From NCBI GenBank assembly GCA_031430595.1, contig JANPBU010000035.1, positions 496,001 to 560,000 of the forward strand: a DNA stretch of 64,000 bases, in the 5' to 3' direction. This stretch comes from JANNBN01 sp031430595 (GTDB taxonomy: Bacteria > Actinomycetota > Acidimicrobiia > Acidimicrobiales > JANYDT01). The number at the start of each line of letters is the position of its first letter. Position 1 is the first letter of the stretch. The translations under genes were made by a program, and so were the position numbers. This document shows positions 52,105 to 60,934 of this stretch, in pieces. The notes beneath the pieces are model-generated. The model was not told the DNA's origin, searched no databases, and was given only the letters and a program-made list of their open reading frames with translations.

Positions 52105-53453
52105 GACGGAACCATTATGGTCGATAGGTCAACCATCACAATGTTTGTAAGTGCGGGCGCTGCCGGGGCAGTTAGCGGTGAAGGCATCTGAGGTTGATCC
52201 GGTGGCAACGGTATCTTTCGGTAATCAAAAGGTGGTGGGCCAACTTGTGAGAACAACCCAAGGTCGGTATTGAGTTGAGCTTGAGCGGTTTCGTCGCACG
52301 TCATGACTTTTTCGATTGATACAGGCGACGATGATGTGAAGGTATTTCCGACAAAACAGTTGTTTGAGGTGGTTGTTGGGTTTGCGAGGCCATAGAAACC
52401 AAGATCGGTGCCGTTGTCGGTCAGTACGTTTCCTTCGATCCGATTTCCAGAGGGTGAATAATTCTTAAGCGCACCTACCGAAATACCTGCCGATGAATTG
52501 CCGACAACTCGATTCTTCAGCACAAGGTTTCGTTCCCCGCCACCAATTGCAATACCGAAGCCGAATGCCCCACTTGCTGCCGGAGGGGTTTCAGGGTCAT
52601 CGTTGTCTTCCACCAGGTTTCCGGCGATCACCACGTCACCCTGCGGGGCAAGTATCTCCATATCCTGGCTATTCGGGGTCATCCCAATTCGATTGCGACG
52701 CCAAATCGAATTCACGATAAACAGGTTTCCGCTCGCATTCGTGCCGGAGTAACCAATACCGTTTCGCTCCATAAGTGCATCGGTAACCAGTGCGTTACAC
52801 GGCTTGCATTGCCCGATATAAATGCCACCATCGGGATGTCCGCTTCCGTACACATGATCGAACTGTCCACCGCTCGCAAAGAAAGCGTACAGACCATAGA
52901 GACCGTTGTTTGCAACCGTTACAAACGAGGCCCGGTAGCCCTGAAGAACTTCTGCCTGTGCAGGATCTGTGCTGTCGTACGCCTTGGTAAACACCACGCC
53001 GTTCACTTGATACCGCTGTACCGTCAGGTTCTCAACCGCAACACCATTGGCACTGACCTGAATGCCATTTGAAAGTTCGTCGTTACCGTCAAGTACTACC
53101 GTGTTTCGATTTTCACCACGTATCACGATATTAGGTGTACGTATAATAACTTCTTCCGCGTACTTGCCTGGCGCAATCAACACGAGGTCATTTGGTCGAG
53201 CATCGTCGACAGCCAACTGAATGGACGCAAACTCGGCGGGTACTTTGAGTGTTTTTGGACCATCTGGTCGAGGCTGTTTAGCGAGAGCAACGGCGGTCGT
53301 GGCGACTGGCTCTGCCGAGGTTGAGACCGTCGAAAGATCGGGTATTGGTTCAGACGGGCTGCCAGAACACGCAGAGAACAGCACCGCAATGCTCAGCGCC
53401 AGACTCTGCGCGCGGAATCGAAACAGTGGAGAAATGAAGGGGGAAGTTTTCAC
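52101..53453 (-). CDS. Parallel beta-helix lipoprotein (NosD/pectate-lyase-like)
   Basis: About 450 residues from GTG 53453; the frame also opens from 53504 (ATG), but the signal peptide begins near the GTG, with lipobox FSAC at about residue 30. Repeated turns such as IVIRGENRNTVVLDG, NGIQVSANGVAVENLTVQRY, GNLFIVNSIWRRNRIGM, and VVIAGNLVEDN are right-handed parallel beta-helix coils. Such folds bind or cleave polysaccharide; no catalytic residues are identified. Overlaps the LppX-like gene by 4 bp. Confidence 0.7.
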   Translation of the reverse strand: MKTSPFISPLFRFRAQSLALSIAVLFSACSGSPSEPIPDLSTVSTSAEPVATTAVALAKQPRPDGPKTLKVPAEFASIQLAVDDARPNDLVLIAPGKYAEEVIIRTPNIVIRGENRNTVVLDGNDELSNGIQVSANGVAVENLTVQRYQVNGVVFTKAYDSTDPAQAEVLQGYRASFVTVANNGLYGLYAFFASGGQFDHVYGSGHPDGGIYIGQCKPCNALVTDALMERNGIGYSGTNASGNLFIVNSIWRRNRIGMTPNSQDMEILAPQGDVVIAGNLVEDNDDPETPPAASGAFGFGIAIGGGERNLVLKNRVVGNSSAGISVGALKNYSPSGNRIEGNVLTDNGTDLGFYGLANPTTTSNNCFVGNTFTSSSPVSIEKVMTCDETAQAQLNTDLGLFSQVGPPPFDYRKIPLPPDQPQMPSPLTAPAAPALTNIVMVDLSTIMVPS

Positions 53454-53564
53454 GTGTGAGAAATTCTGACATACCCCTCTCGTACACTGAGCAAACGCCC
53501 ACACAGGCGCTTGGCCACCGGCCCTCGATCCACTGTTACTCGCTTACAAATTCGAGGAGCCCTC

Positions 53565-54065
53565 ATGGCCCACCCTGCCTCACTTAACCCTGCCTCGCTC
53601 AACCCTGCCTCGCTCAACCCTGCCTCGCCTAAACCCACAACCTCTGGCCTTTGGTCGGTATCTATCGTGGTCGGCACACTGGTCAGCCCGCCTACTATTC
53701 GCGAAACGGCCACCGGCGAGGTTGGCGAGATTGATGTGCAGTCTTTCTCGTTACTTTCGACATCACCACCTTCGACATCACCACCTTCAACATCACCGTC
53801 CAAGGTCGCCGTTTCAGTGGTTGGTCCGGCGATCTTGTTTCGCGACCTGAGCATTGGTGACGAGGTGGTTATCGTCGGAACCACCCGTCGACGCTTTTTT
53901 CGTTCGGGTCTGGCAACCGTGACTCGAACCGAAGTCGAGGCCAGCCGGGTTTGCCGACTCAGCGAAAAACGCGAAGTGAAGCGCCTCTTTGCTGAGGTTC
54001 GCCTACAACTCGATACCGCGATCACTACTCCGGCGGGCCCGTCAACTCCCCGTCGGAATAGATGA
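53565..54065 (+). CDS. SSB-like OB-fold protein with repeat-rich termini
   Basis: 166 residues from ATG 53565, with GAGGAG 7-12 bases before it (frame upstream to 53511 is not needed). The OB-fold resembles single-stranded DNA-binding proteins: VVGTLVSPPTIRETATGEVG, VVGPAILFRDLSIGDEVVIV, and TRRRFFRSGLATVTRTEVEA. Two in-frame repeat tracts: PASLN repeats at about 4-20 and TSPPS repeats at about 65-78, each from 15-bp units. SSB-type proteins bind ssDNA as tetramers; this one lacks the usual acidic C-terminal tail. Role uncertain. Confidence 0.65.
   Translation: MAHPASLNPASLNPASLNPASPKPTTSGLWSVSIVVGTLVSPPTIRETATGEVGEIDVQSFSLLSTSPPSTSPPSTSPSKVAVSVVGPAILFRDLSIGDEVVIVGTTRRRFFRSGLATVTRTEVEASRVCRLSEKREVKRLFAEVRLQLDTAITTPAGPSTPRRNR
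53575..53634. repeat. 15-bp tandem repeat, AACCCTGCCTCGCTC-type
   Basis: About four copies of a 15-bp unit encode Pro-Ala-Ser-Leu-Asn near the N-terminus of the SSB-like gene. Unit length is a multiple of three, so copy-number change keeps the frame. Confidence 0.8.
53759..53801. repeat. 15-bp tandem repeat, TCGACATCACCACCT-type
   Basis: About three copies of a 15-bp unit encode Ser-Thr-Ser-Pro-Pro in the middle of the SSB-like gene, in an inserted loop of the OB-fold. Also frame-preserving. Confidence 0.75.
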
Positions 54066-54132
54066 TCACGATCACAATCGAGTGAAAAAGCTTTCCCCCG
54101 CAAATAGAATGACAGTTGTCAGGGTGTGGCGC

Positions 54133-54156
54133 ACTAGTGGAACCACTAGTTTTTTG
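54133..54156 (+). terminator. Intrinsic terminator after the SSB-like gene
   Basis: ACTAGTG-GAAC-CACTAGT is a perfect 7-bp hairpin followed by six Ts (54150-54155), 68 bp after the SSB-like stop. The same stem is 37 bp beyond the hspR stop on the other strand, but lacks a T-run in that direction. Confidence 0.75.
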
Positions 54157-54192
54157 TCACAAATCGCTAATATATGTACTCCCAGACTGCGA

Positions 54193-54597
54193 TTACTGCC
54201 TTGGAAAGACGACCCTCACCGGAAGCGACGAAACAGGGACAAGGTCACGGCGGTACTCGCGCCGCGTGTCTTCAACGGCGCGCGACAACGCCATGCGGGT
54301 TTGCAAGAGTTCCTCACGGAGTCGAGTGACTTCATCCTCAAGATCCATCACCCTACGCACACCCTCGAGGTTCAACCCTGCGTTGGTCAGTTCAGCAATG
54401 CGATGAAGCCGAGCAATATCGCGCTGTGAGTACCGGCGTGACCCACCACCGGTTCGAGACGGTTCAACTAAACCCTTACGTTCGTAAATTCGCAACGTTT
54501 GAGGGTGCATGCCTGCCAGTTCAGCCGCGACCGAAATGACGTACACCGCGCGAACAAACCCGGCGCGCGCTTCGTCGTCTTGCGGCAAAACCTTCAT
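54193..54597 (-). CDS. hspR: Heat-shock repressor HspR (MerR family)
   Basis: 134 residues. MerR-type HTH: VYVISVAAELAGMHPQTLRI, then EPSRTGGGSRRYSQRDIARL. A coiled-coil region about 85-120 dimerises. HspR binds HAIR sites and is helped by DnaK as co-repressor. Last gene of the dnaK operon, 19 bp after dnaJ. Targets visible here are HAIR sites upstream of dnaK and clpB. Confidence 0.92.
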   Translation of the reverse strand: MKVLPQDDEARAGFVRAVYVISVAAELAGMHPQTLRIYERKGLVEPSRTGGGSRRYSQRDIARLHRIAELTNAGLNLEGVRRVMDLEDEVTRLREELLQTRMALSRAVEDTRREYRRDLVPVSSLPVRVVFPRQ

Positions 54598-54616
54598 GCT
54601 ATTGAAGCGACCACAA

Positions 54617-55726
54617 TCAAACCCCCAGGTGTGCTCGAAGCGATGGCCCGTCGGTCACTGCGGCTAAGGCTTCCACAGCTATACGTTGTTCTGCCGAAAG
54701 TTCGGAAGGAATCACCACATCAATCGTAACGAGCAGGTCACCGGTGGTGCCCTTTACTGGCGCACCTTTTCCCTTAACTCGCATCACTCGGCCTGACTTT
54801 GTGCCGGCTGGAAGCCGCAGGCCCACGGAGCCGTCGAGGGTTGGGGCCGAAATCGTGGCACCTAAGACCGCCTCGGTAAAGGCCACCGGAACCGTTATCG
54901 TGAGGTCGGGGCCCTTACGGCCAAACATCGCATGGCGGCCCACGTTGACAAGCACCTTTAGGTCACCAGGTTGGCCACCATGAATACCACCGCCACCGCG
55001 ACCCTTCAGCCGAATCTTTTGACCGTCTTCAACCCCAGCAGGAATACGCACATTAACGGTGCGAACCTTGCGCTGGTTGCCCGTGCCCTGACACGTGGGG
55101 CAGGGGTGGTCGACCTTCATGCCGTTTCCGTGGCAGGTTCCGCACGGCTGGTTAAACGAAAAGAAGCCCTGGTTCGATTCAATGGTTCCTCGACCGCCGC
55201 ATACTGAACACAGCGACGGACGGGTGCCTGGTGCAGCACCCGTGGCATCGCAAGTGGCGCACGGCCCGTCTGACATCACGTCAACCTTGGTGATAACGCC
55301 GCTTACTGCGTCGTCGAACGTGATCGATACGGTTGTTTCGAGGTCGGCACCTCGCCGGGGGTTTCGGGTGCGGGTACGCGCGCCACCCTGACCAAACAGG
55401 CCGCCGAGTAAATCGTTTAAGTCACCAGGAAAACCAGCGCCGGCCCCACCGCCAGAACGGCCACCACCACTCGCCCCGGACATGCCAAAGGCGCCAGGGC
55501 CGAGCCGGCGTACCTCGTCATATTCGCGACGTTGTTCAGCATCAGACAAGACGGTGTTTGCCGCCGAGATTTCTTTGAACCGATCTTCACGACCCGGATG
55601 CGAGTCGGGATGATTTTCTTTGGCCAGCTTTCGGTAGGCCTTGGTGATTTCTTTGTCGGTGGCCGACGCAGCGACACCAAGCACTTTGTAATAGTCCTTA
55701 TCAAACCATTCGCGTTGCGGTGCCAT
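54617..55726 (-). CDS. dnaJ: Chaperone DnaJ
   Basis: 369 residues from ATG 55726, 34 bp after grpE; a longer frame to 55861 overlaps grpE. J domain with HPD (KENHPDSHPG), Gly/Phe-rich linker with GASGGGRSGGGAG, and four zinc-finger CxxCxGxG-like repeats (first is CATCDATG). C-terminal substrate-binding domains. Stimulates DnaK ATPase. Confidence 0.95.
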   Translation of the reverse strand: MAPQREWFDKDYYKVLGVAASATDKEITKAYRKLAKENHPDSHPGREDRFKEISAANTVLSDAEQRREYDEVRRLGPGAFGMSGASGGGRSGGGAGAGFPGDLNDLLGGLFGQGGARTRTRNPRRGADLETTVSITFDDAVSGVITKVDVMSDGPCATCDATGAAPGTRPSLCSVCGGRGTIESNQGFFSFNQPCGTCHGNGMKVDHPCPTCQGTGNQRKVRTVNVRIPAGVEDGQKIRLKGRGGGGIHGGQPGDLKVLVNVGRHAMFGRKGPDLTITVPVAFTEAVLGATISAPTLDGSVGLRLPAGTKSGRVMRVKGKGAPVKGTTGDLLVTIDVVIPSELSAEQRIAVEALAAVTDGPSLRAHLGV

Positions 55727-55760
55727 GTCAGGATTGTGGTGCCATTTGTCAACAAACCAA

Positions 55761-56348
55761 CTACTCGCGTACTTTGACCATCGCGGCGCGAATGACGCGT
55801 CCGCGCCAACGGTAACCAGCGCGAAGAACTTCAGAAACGACGGGGCCGGTTTCGACACCATCGCCGGCTTCAGTCATGACTGCTTCGGCTTCTTCTGGGT
55901 CGAACGGCTCATCGAGGGGATGTAGTCGAATAAGGCCCTGACCTTCGAGTGCCGTCAACAACTGATCGTGCATCTTGGCCAACGGCGAACTATTCGGATC
56001 GGCTTCATGCGACAAGGCCATTTCGAACGTATCAAGAACAGGCACCATTGCGTCGATCAACTTTTGTGATGCTCGATCTGCGGCCAATTCTTGATCGAAC
56101 GCAACTCGCTTACGGTAATTATCAAAGTCGGCCTGCAACCGCCGCAACGAGTTGAGGTACTCGTCACGATCGGTCACAGCCTGGGCAACATCGACCGTCG
56201 ACAAATCGAGACGTTCGGCCAGAGCTTCGGCTTCGGCAGACGCAATAATCGCCTCAGCTTCGCTCAGCACATCGTGCGCGGGCTCGTTGGCCATATCTAG
56301 GTCGTCAGGGACGTGACCATCCTCTGGAGTCATATTGTCATCACTCAT
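55761..56348 (-). CDS. grpE: Nucleotide exchange factor GrpE
   Basis: 195 residues. Acidic N-terminus, a long coiled coil (about 55-130, DEYLNSLRRLQADFDNYRKR), then the beta-wing end VLRAGYRWRGRVIRAAMVKV. Starts 9 bp after dnaK. Exchanges ADP on DnaK. Confidence 0.95.
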   Translation of the reverse strand: MSDDNMTPEDGHVPDDLDMANEPAHDVLSEAEAIIASAEAEALAERLDLSTVDVAQAVTDRDEYLNSLRRLQADFDNYRKRVAFDQELAADRASQKLIDAMVPVLDTFEMALSHEADPNSSPLAKMHDQLLTALEGQGLIRLHPLDEPFDPEEAEAVMTEAGDGVETGPVVSEVLRAGYRWRGRVIRAAMVKVRE

Positions 56349-56357
56349 ACAAACGGC

Positions 56358-58202
56358 CTACTTCTCGTCAACGATTTCGGCGTCGATAACGTCATCATCG
56401 CTCGATGACGATGACCCATCCGACGTTCCAGCGTCACCGGCTGATTCGTTCGACGCGCTGGCTGCGGCAGCTTCGTACAACTTCTGAGTAGCCGATTGCG
56501 ATGTAGTCGCCAAGTTTTCCGTGGCCCGTTTGATGGCTTCAACATCGGTTCCGGCAACCGCTGTTTTGGCGTCAACCAGCGCAGCTTCGAGGCGGGTCTT
56601 CTCGTCTTCAGGAATCTTTTCGCCGTTCTCGCGAATGAGCTTTTCGATTTGGTAAATCAAATTCTCGGCCTGGTTACGAGTTTCGGCCTCTTCCTTACGC
56701 TGACGGTCTTCGTCGGCGTGGGCTTCGGCGTCTTTCATCATCCGTTCGATGTCTTCTTTGTTCAACGAAGACTGACCGGTGATCGTCATCGACTGTTCTT
56801 TGTTCGTCGCCCGATCTTTGGCCGACACGTTGACGATGCCGTTCGCATCGATGTCGAACGTGACCTCAATTTGTGGCACGCCGCGTGGTGCTGGCGGAAG
56901 GTCAACCAACTCGAACGTACCGAGGGTTTTGTTGTATGCCGACATTTCACGCTCACCCTGCAACACAACTATGCGCACAGACGGTTGCATATCTTCAGCC
57001 GTGGTGAATACCTCTGATTTGCGAGTAGGAATCGTGGTGTTTCGCTCGATGAGTTTCGTCATGATGCCGCCCTTGGTTTCGATACCGAGCGACAACGGCG
57101 TGACGTCAAGCAGCAGCACGTCTTTCACGTCGCCACGAAGCACGCCGGCCTGCACCGCGGCACCAATGGCAACAACCTCGTCGGGGTTCACGCCCTTGTG
57201 AGGCTCTTTGCCCGACATGGCTTGAACAAGATCTTGAATCGCTGGCATACGGGTTGAACCACCGACCATAACAACATGGTCAAGGTCGGTTTTTGACAGC
57301 CCCGCATCTTTGATTGCCGATTCGAACGGCTTACGGCAACGCTCAACCAGGTCGGCGGTGAGTTCTTGGAACTTCGCACGGGTCAACGTGAGGTCGAGGT
57401 GCTTTGGTCCGTCGGCTGTCGCGGTGATGAACGGAAGGTTGATGGCAGTTTGCTGAACCTGCGACAGTTCGATTTTTGCCTTTTCTGCAGCTTCCTTCAA
57501 ACGCTGTGTGGCCATTTTGTCGGCTGCGAGGTCGACACCCTCGGTGTTTTTGAACTCTTTAACCAACCAGTCGATCACGGCCTGGTCCCAGTCGTCGCCA
57601 CCAAGATGGGTGTCGCCAGAGGTTGACTTGACTTCGAAGACACCGTCAGCGATTTCGAGAACCGACACGTCGAACGTGCCGCCACCAAGGTCGAACACCA
57701 AGATGGTTTCGTCGGTTTGGCTGTCTTTATCTAGGCCGTAAGCCAAAGCTGCAGCAGTTGGTTCGTTGATGATTCGCAGCACTTCGAGACCTGCAATTGC
57801 GCCGGCTTCCTTCGTTGCCTGGCGCTGCGCGTCGTCGAAGTAGGCCGGAACGGTGATGACGGCCTGTGTGACGGTGTCTCCAAGGTACGCCTCGGCATCA
57901 CGCTTCAACTTCATCAGGGTTCGGGCACTGATCTCTTGGGCCGTGTATTTCTTTCCGTCGATGTCGACGTTCCACTTCGTGCCCATATGGCGCTTTACCG
58001 AGCGAATAGTTCGGTCGGGGTTTGTGATGGCTTGACGTTTCGCCACTTCGCCCACCAACACCTCGCCGTTCTTCGCGAAACCGACAATGGACGGGGTGGT
58101 GCGAGCACCTTCAGAGTTTGGGATGACAACGGTTTCACCAGCCTCAAATACTGAGACAACTGAGTTGGTGGTTCCGAGGTCGATTCCGACTGCTTTGGCC
58201 AT
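56358..58202 (-). CDS. dnaK: Chaperone DnaK (Hsp70)
   Basis: 614 residues from ATG 58202 with SD AGAAGGAG 7 bases upstream (a longer frame to 58271 is not needed). Starts MAKAVGIDLGTTNSVVSV; IINEPTAAALAYGLD, DLGGGTFDVSVLEI, and VGGSTRMPAIQDLV are Hsp70 signatures; the acidic tail ends VIDAEIVDEK. Operon dnaK-grpE-dnaJ-hspR. A HAIR site lies upstream. Confidence 0.97.
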   Translation of the reverse strand: MAKAVGIDLGTTNSVVSVFEAGETVVIPNSEGARTTPSIVGFAKNGEVLVGEVAKRQAITNPDRTIRSVKRHMGTKWNVDIDGKKYTAQEISARTLMKLKRDAEAYLGDTVTQAVITVPAYFDDAQRQATKEAGAIAGLEVLRIINEPTAAALAYGLDKDSQTDETILVFDLGGGTFDVSVLEIADGVFEVKSTSGDTHLGGDDWDQAVIDWLVKEFKNTEGVDLAADKMATQRLKEAAEKAKIELSQVQQTAINLPFITATADGPKHLDLTLTRAKFQELTADLVERCRKPFESAIKDAGLSKTDLDHVVMVGGSTRMPAIQDLVQAMSGKEPHKGVNPDEVVAIGAAVQAGVLRGDVKDVLLLDVTPLSLGIETKGGIMTKLIERNTTIPTRKSEVFTTAEDMQPSVRIVVLQGEREMSAYNKTLGTFELVDLPPAPRGVPQIEVTFDIDANGIVNVSAKDRATNKEQSMTITGQSSLNKEDIERMMKDAEAHADEDRQRKEEAETRNQAENLIYQIEKLIRENGEKIPEDEKTRLEAALVDAKTAVAGTDVEAIKRATENLATTSQSATQKLYEAAAASASNESAGDAGTSDGSSSSSDDDVIDAEIVDEK

Positions 58203-58274
58203 GATGGTGCTCCTTCTGGGTGCTGCGATGAACGCAAATAATTCTGAACTGAACTGAGGGGTTATCGACAAAAA

Positions 58275-58305
58275 CTTGAGTCAATCATTATCAAGTCTCT
58301 TGAGT
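58275..58305. promoter_or_regulatory. HAIR-type HspR operator upstream of dnaK
   Basis: CTTGAGT-N7-TATCAAG spans 58275-58295, one mismatch from the HAIR consensus, and a further CTTGAGT half-site follows at 58299-58305. It lies about 73 bp upstream of the dnaK start and just before the divergent amine-oxidase gene. Confidence 0.85.
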
Positions 58306-58381
58306 GCGCCCATATTCCCTCTTTGAAATAGAAATTTCGGTGGGATCACAACGACGACGGAGGAAGCCTACGATTCAAGTC

Positions 58382-59746
58382 GTGGCAACAAAATTTGAAC
58401 GCACCGATGTTGTGGTTATCGGCGCCGGTATCTCGGGTCTGGCGGCAGCCCACTACCTCGTACAGGCCGGCCTTGACGTTGTGGTGCTCGAAGCCGACGA
58501 TCGCGTTGGTGGGCGACTACTTACCAAGGTGCTGGATGACGGCACCGCATTTGACCTAGGCGGTCAGTGGATCGCCGGACCGCAAGATATGCCACGGGTA
58601 AATCGACTCATCGATGAGTTAGGTCTAACCACCTTCGAACAACATGATTCTGCTCGTCTCGATATTTCGTCTCATCCACTCACCTCGCTTCCCCGCCTCG
58701 AACAGGCTGAGTGGGAATGGTTCGGAGCAAAACTCGAGGCGCTCGCCGAAAGCGTCAATACGATTCACCCGTCACTTACCCCTGACGCAGTTGCGCTAGA
58801 CGCGGTTTCTCTTGAAGAATGGAAACGTCAAAATCTTGACTCGCTGTACCTGCAACACATCTTCGATCAAATGGTTCGTACGGAATACACGCTTGAACCC
58901 AAAGATGTATCGATGTTGTTCTTTTTGTACGCAGTAAAAACCTCGGGTGGTCTCGACACCATGATCGACCCCAACGGCGGCTCACACAGCTACCGTTTGG
59001 TCGAAGGTTTGGCTGCCTTGTGCACCGACTTACACAAGCAACTCGGCGACAAAGTGCTGCTTGACCGCCAGGTCTACGACGTGATTCACCGCGATGACAG
59101 TGTTCGAGTGGTCGCCGAAAACGCAATCATCGAGGCCGACCATGTCATCGTGGCGCTTCCCCCGAACCAAGTCGTCAAACTCGACTTTGACCCCGTACTT
59201 CCTCGACGAAGAATGTGGTTGTTGCAGCGGCTCGAAATGAGTTCGGTCATCAAGTGTTTTGCTCTCTACGACCGAGCATTTTGGCGTGGCCGGGCAGTGA
59301 ATCCGATTGACCCCGAACTTTTGGTGCTCGATCACACGATGGACGCTTCGTCGTATCTCGATGGACATCCGGCCCTCGTTGCCTTTATTGGTGGCGACGA
59401 TGCCGTTGACTGGAGCGATCAGCCTTTTGAAGCTCGGCGCGCTGTCGTGCTGCAAGAACTCGCCAAAATTTTCGGCCCGGAAGCACTTGAAGCAACCGAC
59501 TACTTCGACCACGACTGGCTTACCGAACCCTATATCGGTGGTGGCTACTCGTGTTACGCACCTCCGGGGGTGATGACGGCCGGGTACGAAAGCATTCCTG
59601 ACCCAATCGGTCGGGTGCACTTTGCGGCCACAGAAACCGGTCGGATCTACAACGGATACGTAGAAGGGGCACTCGAAGCATCCGAACGAGCCGTGGCAGA
59701 AGTACTTGAAATGAACCGGAATGCAGCGTCAGCAGTTATCGAGTAG
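58382..59746 (+). CDS. Flavin monoamine oxidase family protein
   Basis: 454 residues from GTG 58382, the start closest to the conserved FAD motif VVVIGAGISGLAAAHYLVQ; a purine-rich GGAGGA lies about 17 bases upstream, which is far. Later VLEADDRVGGRLLT and C-terminal IGGGYSCYAPPGVM, RVHFAATETG are amine-oxidase signatures. It oxidises an amine with O2, making H2O2 and ammonia; substrate not assignable. Divergent from dnaK. Confidence 0.85.
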   Translation: MATKFERTDVVVIGAGISGLAAAHYLVQAGLDVVVLEADDRVGGRLLTKVLDDGTAFDLGGQWIAGPQDMPRVNRLIDELGLTTFEQHDSARLDISSHPLTSLPRLEQAEWEWFGAKLEALAESVNTIHPSLTPDAVALDAVSLEEWKRQNLDSLYLQHIFDQMVRTEYTLEPKDVSMLFFLYAVKTSGGLDTMIDPNGGSHSYRLVEGLAALCTDLHKQLGDKVLLDRQVYDVIHRDDSVRVVAENAIIEADHVIVALPPNQVVKLDFDPVLPRRRMWLLQRLEMSSVIKCFALYDRAFWRGRAVNPIDPELLVLDHTMDASSYLDGHPALVAFIGGDDAVDWSDQPFEARRAVVLQELAKIFGPEALEATDYFDHDWLTEPYIGGGYSCYAPPGVMTAGYESIPDPIGRVHFAATETGRIYNGYVEGALEASERAVAEVLEMNRNAASAVIE

Positions 59747-59776
59747 GTTCGTTTTCGTGAAGCTGGGTTGGTGCAC

Positions 59777-59931
59777 ATGAGGACTGTGGTCCTTGGAGAA
59801 ACCCGCCGACCATTGCGTTACTTATCGCTGAGCGCCAACGCCTCGGCCTCGACACACATGACGTGGAAGAAATTCTTCAACATTGCGACAGGTCTGAGTT
59901 GGCCAACATAGGGCTTGCCACAAACCGCTAA
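59777..59931 (+). pseudogene. Uma2-family (DUF820) gene remnant with frameshift
   Basis: From ATG 59777 the frame reads MRTVVLGE, as in Uma2 proteins; a shift near 59803-59815 then gives PPTIALLIAERQRLGLDTHDV, which continues the family N-terminus in the next frame. After THDV the similarity ends and a stop follows at 59929. Uma2 proteins are PD-(D/E)XK nuclease-like and about 190 residues, so about four fifths is missing. Confidence 0.6.
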
Positions 59932-60563
59932 GCACCCATACGGCGGCGGCCTTCGAGCGCACGGCCAAGGGTGAGTTCGTCGGCATACTCAAGGTCACCG
60001 CCAACCGGCAAACCCGAAGCAATTCGCGAAACCGGCACACCCAAAGGTGTCAGCAGCCGGGCCAGGTACATCGCGGTAGCCTCACCATCGATATTCGGAT
60101 TCGTACACAGAATCACTTCTTGTACATTTTCATTTCCTATGCGCGTCAACAATTCTTTGACACGCAACTGGTCAGGCCCGATACCTTCCAAATGATTGAT
60201 GGCACCTTGAAGTACGTGGTAGCGGCCTTTAAATTCTCGGGTTCGTTCAACAGCGACGATGTCTTTAGGTTCTTCAACCACACAAATGATCGATGTGTCA
60301 CGGCCACCATCGGAACAAATGGCACATTCGATAGTGCTTGACCCGGCGTCGATCCCAGGGTCACGCTCGGCAATATTGAAACAGCGCCGACAAAACGACA
60401 CGAGTTCCTTCGCCCGGCTGATTGCACCAGACAACCGCAATGCCTCTTCCTTCGGACGTTTGAGAAGGTAATACGCAATGCGCTGCGCGGACTTTGGACC
60501 TACCCCTGGAAGCCGACCCAATTCGTCGATTAACTCTTGAACTACCGGTGCGAATGCAGCCAT
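59928..60563 (-). CDS. recR: Recombination protein RecR
   Basis: 211 residues. HhH motif LGRLPGVGPKSAQRIAYYLL, a C4 zinc finger starting CRRCFNIAE and ending CAIC, and Toprim ICVVEEPKDIVAVER followed by GRYHVLQGAI. Loads RecA with RecFO at ssDNA gaps. Starts one base within the ybaB stop, continuing the recR-ybaB-dnaX order seen in many bacteria. Confidence 0.95.
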   Translation of the reverse strand: MAAFAPVVQELIDELGRLPGVGPKSAQRIAYYLLKRPKEEALRLSGAISRAKELVSFCRRCFNIAERDPGIDAGSSTIECAICSDGGRDTSIICVVEEPKDIVAVERTREFKGRYHVLQGAINHLEGIGPDQLRVKELLTRIGNENVQEVILCTNPNIDGEATAMYLARLLTPLGVPVSRIASGLPVGGDLEYADELTLGRALEGRRRMGA

Positions 60564-60931
60564 CAGCCGAGCAAACCCCCGAAGCCACCAAGGCCTGAAG
60601 CTAAGCCACCCATGGATTGTTGACTGAGAGATGCGACTTGGGATGCTCCGTCTTTGAGCGCCGCCAACACAAGGTCTTCCAATACGTCTACTTCGTTTTG
60701 ATCAACGACACTTGGATCGATGAACACGGACTGAAACTCGCCAGAACCACTCATCTGTATACGTACTTTTCCGCCGCCAGCGTTTCCTTCAATGATCGTT
60801 TCAGCCGCCCTCGACTGAGCATCTTGCAATTGTGACTGCAACGCTTGGGCCTGCGCAAGGAGGGCTGAAATATCGAGGCCTCCAAGAGCACCACCGCCAA
60901 GGTTTGCGAAGTTGGGATCAGATTCAGACAC
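60563..60931 (-). CDS. ybaB: YbaB/EbfC nucleoid-associated protein
   Basis: 122 residues. Helix LLAQAQALQSQLQDAQSRAA and beta core GKVRIQMSGSGEFQSVFIDP match YbaB. DNA-binding, dimeric. The C-terminus is Gly/Leu-rich. Between dnaX (3 bp) and recR. Confidence 0.92.
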   Translation of the reverse strand: MSESDPNFANLGGGALGGLDISALLAQAQALQSQLQDAQSRAAETIIEGNAGGGKVRIQMSGSGEFQSVFIDPSVVDQNEVDVLEDLVLAALKDGASQVASLSQQSMGGLASGLGGFGGLLG

Positions 60932-60934
60932 GAG

